In this document: piece by piece, positions 8,047 to 13,757 of the stretch
Layout: each line of letters starts with the position of its first letter
How positions within the stretch are numbered: the stretch's first letter is position 1
Source of the DNA: GWF2-43-63 sp964559205
GTDB lineage: Bacteria > Bacteroidota > Bacteroidia > Bacteroidales > DTU049
NCBI GenBank assembly: GCA_964559205.1
Contig: CAZLHV010000021.1
Span: 1 to 26,033 of the forward strand
Length of the DNA stretch: 26,033 bases
Direction: 5' to 3'
Made by a program: the position numbers and the translations under genes
Notes under the pieces: model-generated
Seen by the model: the letters and a program-made list of their open reading frames with translations, nothing else
Told to the model about the DNA's origin: nothing
The model's database searches: none

Positions 8047-8128
8047 GCTTCAGATACACATGATTATAAACGTAATAACATTGTGAAATACATGATAGAC
8101 CGAAAGAATATGATGTATTTTATTTTAC

Positions 8129-8173
8129 ATACCGACAGAATTATTTGGACTAGAAAATAAATCTTGTCGGTAT
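8129..8173. repeat. Isolated inverted repeat in the intergenic region
   Basis: ATACCGACA (8129-8137) and TGTCGGTAT (8165-8173) are a perfect 9-bp inverted repeat. Two further pairs become possible if one T is bulged, and the centre is a 22-base A/T-rich stretch. There is no T tract on either side, so it is not a simple terminator. It lies in the 292-base gap between two convergent genes. It could be an operator-like dyad, a small structured RNA or the remnant of an element end. Confidence 0.6.
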
Positions 8174-8201
8174 AAAAGCATGTTCAATGTAATGCAAAAA
8201 G

Positions 8202-8244
8202 AAAACAGCAATCAGTACATTCTTTCGACTCATTGCTGTTTTTG
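8202..8244 (-). terminator. Bidirectional-looking terminator downstream of the WD40 gene
   Basis: AAAACAGCAAT (8202-8212) pairs with ATTGCTGTTTT (8233-8243). On the minus strand the hairpin is followed by TCTTTTT and lies 37 bases after the WD40 stop; on the plus strand it ends in TTTTT. It can serve both convergent units. Confidence 0.75.
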
Positions 8245-8280
8245 CTTGGTGCTGAACTTAAAATTGTCCGCTCTTTTCGC

Positions 8281-9273
8281 TTAGTTTTTTACTGAGAAAA
8301 TCTTGATGGTTGCAACTTTGAAAACATCTCCATATGTTCTGTAAGCAACAGCAAGATTTTTTCCGTCAGGGGAGAAAGACAACTCCATGACGTCGTTACC
8401 TTCCATATTCATGATCTGTTCAGTAGCACCTGTGCCTGTGTTGAACACAATGAAAGCGCGCTGATAATCCATTCCGCCAATGGCAACATGACGACTGTCG
8501 GGGCTAAATGCAACTGTATTCACCGATCCATTAATTCCCGTTAGCGTGTATAACAACTTGCCATTGCTTACATCCCATAATTTAGCATTGTTTTCAAAAT
8601 ACCCGGCAGCCAGTGTTTTTCCATCGGGGCTGAATTCCAACGTATTAACATTTTTATTTTGAAGCATTTTATGCATCAGTTGCATGGTTTTAAGGTTGTA
8701 AATTTCAATAGCATCATTGGTTGTAGCGATGGCCATTAATTTGCCGTCGGCGCTGATGTTCATGGCTCTTACTGATGCTTTTATCACTTGCTTTTTAAAG
8801 GTTCCATCTAATGACGAATATGCGTAAACACCGTCATCAGCCGCAATATACAGAACGTCCTCAACCGGCGACATCGCAATAGACATCACATCATCAAATT
8901 GATTGATTGAACCGGTTTCTTTCATGGTTTGTGCATGATGAATTTTAACAACATCCTTCTCATATGCATTGAATATATAATATGAAAAAATCGTATTGGC
9001 TTTATTTATGGTTATTCCTTTAGGATAATTTTCAAATGGCAGGGAAGGAGTGCTGCGGAGTAATTCTCCATTTTCAGCATTTAATACTGCAGCTTGCCGT
9101 GCGCCACCACAACTGTAAAGCTCTTTACCGTCGCTGCTCCATTCAATCCCCCATACCGTTTCAGTGTGGAAATAAAACTTTTTTGGTGTAGAATTAAATT
9201 CTAACCCGTTTTGAGCTGACATCTTTAGACTATTCAGCATCAGTGTCAATGAAATGAGCAATAAGGTTTTCAT
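8281..9273 (-). CDS. Exported WD40-repeat (beta-propeller) protein
   Basis: The 330-residue product starts MKTLLLISLTLMLNSLKMSAQ, a signal peptide; the in-frame extension to 9342 does not fit a secretion signal, so I use the ATG at 9273. At least five WD40-type blades follow, each with the hallmark turn and strand: WGIEWSSDGKELYSCGG, AMNISADGKLMAIATTND, NTLEFSPDGKTLAAGYFEN with AKLWDVSNG, NTVAFSPDSRHVAIGG, and LSFSPDGKNLAVAYR. The protein ends at a strand (IKIFSVKN), which would close a propeller of about seven blades. WD40 propellers are binding scaffolds. An exported one in Bacteroidota probably acts in the periplasm or at the outer membrane, with an unknown partner. It is transcribed alone, with a terminator downstream, and is divergent from the ArsC-like gene. 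Confidence 0.88.
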   Translation of the reverse strand: MKTLLLISLTLMLNSLKMSAQNGLEFNSTPKKFYFHTETVWGIEWSSDGKELYSCGGARQAAVLNAENGELLRSTPSLPFENYPKGITINKANTIFSYYIFNAYEKDVVKIHHAQTMKETGSINQFDDVMSIAMSPVEDVLYIAADDGVYAYSSLDGTFKKQVIKASVRAMNISADGKLMAIATTNDAIEIYNLKTMQLMHKMLQNKNVNTLEFSPDGKTLAAGYFENNAKLWDVSNGKLLYTLTGINGSVNTVAFSPDSRHVAIGGMDYQRAFIVFNTGTGATEQIMNMEGNDVMELSFSPDGKNLAVAYRTYGDVFKVATIKIFSVKN

Positions 9274-9454
9274 GGTGATGTTTTTTTTGTAAAAGTATGC
9301 GACTTTTGCGAAAAACAGGCCATTAATCAGCAATTTTAGCAAACATGTTGTATGGTTTTAGCAATTTATGATTTGATCGAGGAAATAGTATTTGATTTTT
9401 TTACTAATTTCACCCCTTTGATGAATGTATAATGTTTACATCACCTTTTCAACC

Positions 9455-9802
9455 ATGAAAATCATCATCTATCATAATCCACGTTGCCGCAAAAGCCGGG
9501 CAGGTCTCGAATGGGTGAAAAATTACACTTCCGACATCGAAATTGTTGATTACATTGGCAATGGCATTTCGCCCGCTGTACTAAAAAAACTTGCTCAGCA
9601 ACTCAACCTGAAAATTACCGATCTGGTAAGAACACAAGAAGATATTTACAAGAAACAGCTTAAAGGCAAAAACTTTTCGGACGAGGAGTGGCTGCAGATA
9701 ATTTCGGAGAACCCTAAGCTTATAAAACGACCCATTGTAGTGAAAGGAAATAAAGCTGTGATTGGCGAAAACGAAGATATTTGTAGAAGCTTTTTTGAGT
9801 AG
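9455..9802 (+). CDS. ArsC-family (arsenate reductase-like) thioredoxin-fold protein
   Basis: The 115-residue protein begins MKIIIYHNPRCRKSR, the ArsC/YffB/Spx-type opening with a single catalytic cysteine at residue 11. Residues LVRTQE (Arg59) and KRPIVV (Arg92) match two of the three arginines that bind arsenate in classical ArsC. The third (the GRP motif after AVIG) is GEN here, so true arsenate reductase activity is uncertain; a glutathione- or thiol-linked reductase role is as likely. An upstream in-frame ATG at 9425 gives ten extra residues without family support. The last two codons, GAG TAG, are the first bases of the heptamer array described below, so this gene's stop codon is supplied by repeat DNA. 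The protein length is nevertheless about normal for the family. Confidence 0.88.
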   Translation: MKIIIYHNPRCRKSRAGLEWVKNYTSDIEIVDYIGNGISPAVLKKLAQQLNLKITDLVRTQEDIYKKQLKGKNFSDEEWLQIISENPKLIKRPIVVKGNKAVIGENEDICRSFFE

Positions 9803-9971
9803 CCAGTTTTGAGTAGCCAGTTGTGAGTAGCCAGTTTTGAGTAGCCAGTTGTGAGTAGCCAGTTGTGAGTAGCCAGTTTTGAGTAGCCAGTTTTGAGTAG
9901 CCAGTTGTGAGTTGTGAGTAGTGAGTAGTAAGTTGAGAGTAGTGAGTGGTGAGTTTTGAGTATTCAGTGAG
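9797..9971 (+). repeat. Left heptamer array: 25 in-phase 7-bp units with AGT core
   Basis: From 9797 to 9971 every seventh base starts a unit with AGT at positions 2-4 (consensus SAGTNNN), 25 units without a phase break. The first 16 units form eight nearly identical 14-mers, GAGTAGCCAGTTKT, which differ only at position 13 (T or G). The last nine units are diverged (GAGTTGT, GAGTAGT, AAGTTGA, GAGTGGT and others). A period of seven is coprime to three, so the embedded TAG and TGA triplets stop translation in all three plus-strand frames. The array starts at the last two codons of the ArsC-like gene and ends 30 bases before the four-helix-bundle gene. Confidence 0.97.
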
Positions 9972-10001
9972 TAGAAAGATTTTTAACTAACAAATATAAC
10001 A

Positions 10002-10358
10002 ATGGAAAGTTTCAATGAGAAATACCGAACCAGAACAAAGCTTTTTGCTTTATCAGTTTTGAAAATTTTAAAGGTTAAAAACAATTCAGATGCTTTTCGA
10101 ATTATGTCGAAGCAATTGATAAGATGTTCAACATCGGTTGCTGCCAATTTCAGAGCAGCTTGCCGATATAAGAGTCAACGGGATTATCGGTACAAATTGA
10201 GTATTGTAATTGAAGAATGTGACGAAGCATATTTTTGGTTAGAATTATTAACAGAAAGTGAAGAAATTGCAGAAGAAATTACAAGCCCATTAATGAAAGA
10301 AGCCGATGAACTTTTGGCAGTGTTTGTAAAAGTAAAATCTAACGTTTCAAGAAAATAA
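10002..10358 (+). CDS. Four-helix-bundle protein (23S rRNA intervening-sequence protein / Avd-like family)
   Basis: The 118-residue protein has the heptad-like helical pattern and motifs of the four-helix-bundle family first found in 23S rRNA intervening sequences: KYRTRTKLFALSVLKIL in helix 1, SKQLIRCSTSVAANFRAACR at the helix 2-3 junction, then YKLSIVIEECDEAYFWLELL and a final helix ending in lysines. The S-x-S-VxANFRAA signature is diagnostic. The accessory protein Avd of diversity-generating retroelements shares the fold, forms a pentameric basic barrel and binds nucleic acid, but no retroelement is present here. The gene is visibly more A+T rich than fumC. Its TAA stop merges with the right heptamer array. 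No Shine-Dalgarno or -7 box is seen. Its function is unknown; nucleic-acid binding is inferred from relatives. Confidence 0.9.
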   Translation: MESFNEKYRTRTKLFALSVLKILKVKNNSDAFRIMSKQLIRCSTSVAANFRAACRYKSQRDYRYKLSIVIEECDEAYFWLELLTESEEIAEEITSPLMKEADELLAVFVKVKSNVSRK

Positions 10359-10399
10359 CTCACAACTAACTGAACACTGAAAACTGAACACTGAGAACT
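10357..10399 (-). repeat. Right heptamer array: 7 units with ACT core (AGT on minus strand)
   Basis: ACT occurs at 10358, 10365, 10369, 10376, 10383, 10390 and 10397, a 7-bp period with one 4-base slip. On the minus strand the units read like TTCAGTK, the same AGT-core heptamer as the left array but inverted. The first unit overlaps the TAA stop of the four-helix-bundle gene. The next in-phase position (10404) has decayed to ACG. On the plus strand the units carry TGA repeatedly. Confidence 0.92.
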
Positions 10400-10429
10400 A
10401 TAAACGCAATTAACAAAAACAATACAACC

Positions 10430-11812
10430 ATGGAATTCAGAATCGAAAAGGACAGCATGGGCGAGGTGAAAGTTCCCGCCAACGTGTATTGGGGTGCACA
10501 AACCCAGCGTTCGAAAGACAATTTTCGCATCGGTGGAACATTGATGCCGGTTGAAATCATTCATGCATTTGCAGTTCTGAAAAAAGCTGCAGCATTGGTT
10601 AACCATGAGCTTGGCAAATTACCTGAAGATAAAACCAGGCTCATTGCAGCGGTTTGTGACGAAATTTCGGACAACAAACTGGCCGATCAGTTTCCGCTGG
10701 TGGTGTGGCAAACCGGCTCAGGCACCCAAAGCAATATGAACCTGAACGAAGTGATTGCCAATCGCGGTCATGTGATTTCAGGCGGTTTGCTTAGCGATGC
10801 AAAAAAGGTGCTTCATCCCAACGACGATGTAAACAAAAGCCAGAGCAGCAACGATACCTTCCCTACGGCTATGCATATTTCGGCTTACACCATGCTGGTG
10901 AAACATACCATTCCGGCTGTTGAAAAGCTGCGCGATGCACTCAAAGCCAAAAGCGATGCCTGGATGAGCATTGTGAAAACCGGACGCACCCACCTAATGG
11001 ATGCCACACCACTCACCCTTGGCCAGGAATTTTCGGGCTATGTGTCGCAACTCGATCATGGTATTCGAGCTTTGAAAAATGTTCTAGCTCATTTGAGTGA
11101 ACTGCCCCTGGGCGGCACTGCTGTTGGAACTGGACTCAACGCTCCTAAAGGCTACGATGTGAAAGTGGCTGCCAAAATTGCCGAACTCACGCAGCTTCCG
11201 TTTATCACAGCTGAAAACAAATTTGAATCGCTTTCGGCACACGATGCCATTGTTGAAGCCAGCGGTGCCATAAAGACTGTTGCTGTAAGCCTGATGCATA
11301 TTGCTTCCAATATTCGTTTGTTGGCCAGTGGCCCCCGATGCGGTATTGGCGAAATCATGCTTCCCGAAAACGAGCCTGGCTCTTCCATCATGCCCGGAAA
11401 AGTCAATCCAACACAACCCGAAGCGGTGACCATGGTGTGTGCACAGGTGATTGGTTGCGATGCGGCCATCAATGTTGGTGGCATGGGCGGACATTTCCAG
11501 CTCAACGTTTTCATGCCCGTGATGATTTACAACTTCCTGTTTGCGGCACGACTCATTGGCGATGCATGTCATTCGTTTACCGACAACTGTGTGGTGGGCA
11601 TTGAGCCAAACATGGCTGCCATCAACAAAAACATGGAAAGTTCGCTCATGCTTGTAACGTCGCTTAATACGCATATTGGTTACGACAATGCAGCCATCAT
11701 TGCCAAAAAAGCACACAAGGAAGGAAAAACATTGCGCGAAGCTGCCATTGAAACGGGTCTTGTGACAGCAGAACAATTTGACGAGTGGGTTGACCCCGGG
11801 AAAATGGTGTAA
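10430..11812 (+). CDS. fumC: Class II fumarate hydratase (fumarase C)
   Basis: FumC interconverts fumarate and L-malate in the TCA cycle without an iron-sulfur cluster. The 460-residue length is standard. Visible signatures are TGSGTQSNMNLNEVIANRG near residue 100, SQSSNDTFPTAMH near residue 140, GRTHLMDATPLTLGQEFSGY near residue 185 with the catalytic histidine, and the fumarase/aspartase signature GSSIMPGKVNPTQPEA near residue 318 with the flexible-loop serine. The ATG at 10430 (MEFRIEKDSMGEVKVP) is the family start. No recognisable promoter box lies in the 30 bases between the right heptamer array and the ATG, so transcription must begin inside or upstream of the repeat element. A hairpin follows the stop. 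Confidence 0.97.
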   Translation: MEFRIEKDSMGEVKVPANVYWGAQTQRSKDNFRIGGTLMPVEIIHAFAVLKKAAALVNHELGKLPEDKTRLIAAVCDEISDNKLADQFPLVVWQTGSGTQSNMNLNEVIANRGHVISGGLLSDAKKVLHPNDDVNKSQSSNDTFPTAMHISAYTMLVKHTIPAVEKLRDALKAKSDAWMSIVKTGRTHLMDATPLTLGQEFSGYVSQLDHGIRALKNVLAHLSELPLGGTAVGTGLNAPKGYDVKVAAKIAELTQLPFITAENKFESLSAHDAIVEASGAIKTVAVSLMHIASNIRLLASGPRCGIGEIMLPENEPGSSIMPGKVNPTQPEAVTMVCAQVIGCDAAINVGGMGGHFQLNVFMPVMIYNFLFAARLIGDACHSFTDNCVVGIEPNMAAINKNMESSLMLVTSLNTHIGYDNAAIIAKKAHKEGKTLREAAIETGLVTAEQFDEWVDPGKMV

Positions 11813-11836
11813 AAAAAAGCCGGCTTATGCCGGCTT
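11811..11836 (-). terminator. Terminator hairpin between convergent fumC and the transporter operon
   Basis: AAGCCGGC (11817-11824), loop TTAT and GCCGGCTT (11829-11836) form an 8-bp G/C-rich stem. On the minus strand it is followed by eight Ts, a canonical terminator for the 40-aa protein gene. On the plus strand the T tract is weak, so for fumC it is at best partial. Confidence 0.88.
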
Positions 11837-11841
11837 GCTGC

Positions 11842-11964
11842 TTAAACCAGTCCTAGATATGTCATGAGAAAATATGCCAGTATGCTGATTCCGGTCGCAA
11901 TGAGACCATAAATCAGCACGACTTTCATGCAGCCGGGGCTTTTTCCTGAATTATTGTTTTCCAT
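11842..11964 (-). CDS. Small single-TM protein (40 aa) overlapping the transporter gene
   Basis: A 40-codon frame starts with an ATG at 11964 and ends with TAA at 11842. It reads MENNNSGKSPGCMKVVLIYG, then LIATGISILAYFLMTYLGLV. It has a short polar N-terminus with one cysteine (residue 12) and one membrane helix from about residue 14 to the end. Its start lies 14 bases inside the 3' end of the NhaD/ArsB-like gene in another frame, a typical translational-coupling overlap. Its stop is five bases before the terminator stem, so it fills the remaining transcript exactly. I do not recognise the family. The context suggests a small accessory subunit or regulator of the transporter. Confidence 0.7.
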   Translation of the reverse strand: MENNNSGKSPGCMKVVLIYGLIATGISILAYFLMTYLGLV

Positions 11965-13270
11965 GTTGGTTTACTTTGTGTTCGATGTAAATTTTTTCTT
12001 TTTCAGCTTTATGATCGACCGGATGCCAGCCTCCAATGGCCAGCATGATAAAGAAACCGACAACATAAGCTACTGTCACATGCCATCCGGCTTTCACATA
12101 GCGACCTACCGATTTGGCCTCCGGAAAAAGATTGCTGAGTGCAACCCCGGCAGAAGAGCCAAACCAGATCATCGAGCCGCCAAAGCCGACTGCATAAGCC
12201 AGAATTCCCCAGTCATAACCGCCTTGCACAAGACACAGTTTTGTGAGTGGAATGTTATCGAAAACTGCCGAGACAAATCCAAGCGATAGCGAAGTCTGCC
12301 ATGATGCGGCGGGCAATTCATCAACCGGCATCATACTCGCCATGGTCACCAGCGATAACAGAAAAATGGTTCCCTGAAATGCTTTTGGAACCTCACCCCA
12401 TGGGACGGGTCTCAGCACTATTGAAACAAGAATGGCTGCCCAAACCCCGGCTGCAGGCATATCGAGCATGTAGTTGGTAATGATGGTGAAAACCAGCAAC
12501 ATGAATACGATGAATATACGCATCCAATCAACTTTTAATCCTTTTGGGGATTCTGAAGATATGGGTTGCAGCTTGTGTTGTTGTTTCGAGCCGAAGAAAC
12601 CGAAAATCAGAAATGCGGCTATTGAAGCAATAAAAGCTTTTGTAACCAGCAGTGGATGAACACCATCAATCCACATCAAGGTTGTAGTGGTATCGCCAAC
12701 CACACTGCCTGCTCCGCCAGCATTTGAAGCAGCGACAATGGCCGCCAGATAACCAATATGCAGTTTGTTTTTAAAAACCACCCTTGCAATGGTGCCTCCA
12801 AGAATTGCTGCAGCAATATTGTCAAGAAATGATGAAAGGATCATGATTAAGAGCAGAAGCATGAGCCCACCAGTCCAGTTGTTGGGTAAAAACTTCGGTA
12901 GCAATTCCGGTAGTCTGCTTTCTTCGAAAATTCTGGCCAGAATAGCGAATCCAAACAAAAGACCCGTAAGGTTTAACAACGTTTTCCATTCGCCTTCTTC
13001 CTCGCCATGGCCAATGATATGAGCAAAAAGGTCAAATTGCGGGTCCCATCCCAGTTTAAGCGAGAGCAACAAGGCCAGCCCGGCCAGAGCGACCCACATG
13101 GTTTGTTTGTGAAAAAGCGCAACACCAACCAGGGTTGCACCAAAAATAATGAATTCGAGACGGATGCCTCCGATGTCGGGAACACTTCCGTTGCCGGCAA
13201 ATGAACCAGCAGAGAACATGAGAATAAAAAGCAGCAAAAGACCGCTTTTTAAAATAAAGCTGTTTTTCAT
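11951..13270 (-). CDS. NhaD/ArsB-type (ion transporter superfamily) membrane transporter
   Basis: The 439-residue protein has about 11-12 membrane helices in two inverted halves, each carrying the superfamily's hairpin signature: SSFLDNIAAAILGGTIAR with AASNAGGAGSVVGDTTTTLM in the first half, and SAVFDNIPLTKLC with FGGSMIWFGSSAGVALSNLF in the second. The paired DN-I/P motifs and the G-S/T-rich turns are those of NhaD Na+/H+ antiporters and related citrate-transporter-like proteins. A Na+/H+ antiporter is the likely role, but a dicarboxylate or arsenite substrate cannot be excluded from sequence alone. The N-terminus resembles a cleavable signal (MKNSFILKSGLLLLFILMFS), as in some NhaD homologues. 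A His/Glu-rich loop (GHGEEEGEW) lies near residue 90. The gene overlaps the downstream 40-aa gene. Confidence 0.85.
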   Translation of the reverse strand: MKNSFILKSGLLLLFILMFSAGSFAGNGSVPDIGGIRLEFIIFGATLVGVALFHKQTMWVALAGLALLLSLKLGWDPQFDLFAHIIGHGEEEGEWKTLLNLTGLLFGFAILARIFEESRLPELLPKFLPNNWTGGLMLLLLIMILSSFLDNIAAAILGGTIARVVFKNKLHIGYLAAIVAASNAGGAGSVVGDTTTTLMWIDGVHPLLVTKAFIASIAAFLIFGFFGSKQQHKLQPISSESPKGLKVDWMRIFIVFMLLVFTIITNYMLDMPAAGVWAAILVSIVLRPVPWGEVPKAFQGTIFLLSLVTMASMMPVDELPAASWQTSLSLGFVSAVFDNIPLTKLCLVQGGYDWGILAYAVGFGGSMIWFGSSAGVALSNLFPEAKSVGRYVKAGWHVTVAYVVGFFIMLAIGGWHPVDHKAEKEKIYIEHKVNQHGKQ

Positions 13271-13346
13271 ACTAAAAAGTTTAAAATAAATGAATCAATC
13301 AGGCCTTAGCCAGATTTTGATAAAGCGATAATGAAATATGAATTGG

Positions 13347-13694
13347 CTAATTAAGTAGACTGCAAATTCTTAGGAATATTGCTGCTTTGAATTGAAACTC
13401 TGATTTTCTTTCAATCAACCTGAGACTTGAAAATACTCTATGAATATTAAATACAAAATGCTCTGTATGAGCCTTTTTCTTTTTTAACGTAATATGATCA
13501 GAGCCACCAGTCGGAATTGTGTTTTCTTCACCTGGTGCCATGTAAGATTCAGAATTCTGAGGCTGAATGAAACAGACTTGATTGAATTCCGGTTTTGGTT
13601 TGCCGGTCTGAAATGCCCATACTGCATTTCCTGTGGACAGAACGACCAGCAGATGAAGCAGAAAAGATGCAACAATGAATTGTATGATTTTCAT
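13347..13694 (-). CDS. Small exported hypothetical protein
   Basis: The ATG at 13694 opens a 115-residue frame beginning MKIIQFIVASFLLHLLVVLS, a plausible signal peptide ending near ...NAVWA. The mature part is polar (GKPKPEFNQVCFIQPQNSES) with a KKKK run and a hydrophobic basic C-terminus (FKAAIFLRICSLLN). I recognise no family. A -7 box 16 bases upstream with a TTG 22 bases before that supports transcription. Support for the protein is otherwise only the open frame and the signal sequence; the C-terminal half has no protein-like pattern I can identify, so a truncated or decaying gene is possible. Confidence 0.5.
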   Translation of the reverse strand: MKIIQFIVASFLLHLLVVLSTGNAVWAFQTGKPKPEFNQVCFIQPQNSESYMAPGEENTIPTGGSDHITLKKKKAHTEHFVFNIHRVFSSLRLIERKSEFQFKAAIFLRICSLLN

Positions 13695-13709
13695 ATTCTT
13701 TTCAGGATA

Positions 13710-13742
13710 CAAAAATAGCGGTATTTATCTTTAATAGGTCAA
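13710..13742 (-). promoter_or_regulatory. Candidate promoter (TTG - 22 - TATTTTTG) for the small exported protein
   Basis: TATTTTTG (13710-13717) matches the -7 element and TTG lies 22 bases upstream (13740-13742), slightly wider than ideal. The box ends 15 bases before the ATG at 13694. Confidence 0.5.
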
Positions 13743-13757
13743 CAATTGCAGATTATT

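Larger units (their letters stand above)
9797..10399 (+). mobile_element. Candidate compact element: four-helix-bundle gene framed by inverted heptamer arrays
   Basis: A single small gene is bracketed by an AGT-core heptamer array on its left and an ACT-core array on its right, that is, the same kind of repeat in inverted orientation. Within the arrays AGTTGTGAGTT (9903-9913) and AACTCACAACT (10357-10367) are a perfect 11-bp inverted repeat. The unit abuts the stop codon of the ArsC-like gene on the left and lies 30 bases before fumC on the right. No transposase, integrase or reverse transcriptase is present, and I see no target-site duplication. That this is a mobile unit is inference from its architecture and from the patchy occurrence of this gene family. 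Confidence 0.45.

Noticed and set aside
7989..8280. Possible small gene in the 292-base intergenic region
   Set aside because: I see only two terminators and an inverted repeat; no frame with a start and coding pattern.
9797..9971. CRISPR-like array
   Set aside because: Units are 7 or 14 bp and directly adjacent, with no unique spacers, and no cas gene is present.
9797..10399. Diversity-generating retroelement (because the protein is Avd-like)
   Set aside because: No reverse transcriptase, template repeat or variable target gene is in the window, so only the shared protein fold remains.
11084..11776. 230-codon minus-strand frame opposite fumC
   Set aside because: Its Cys/His-rich composition reflects fumC codons read backward; fumC covers it completely with conserved motifs.
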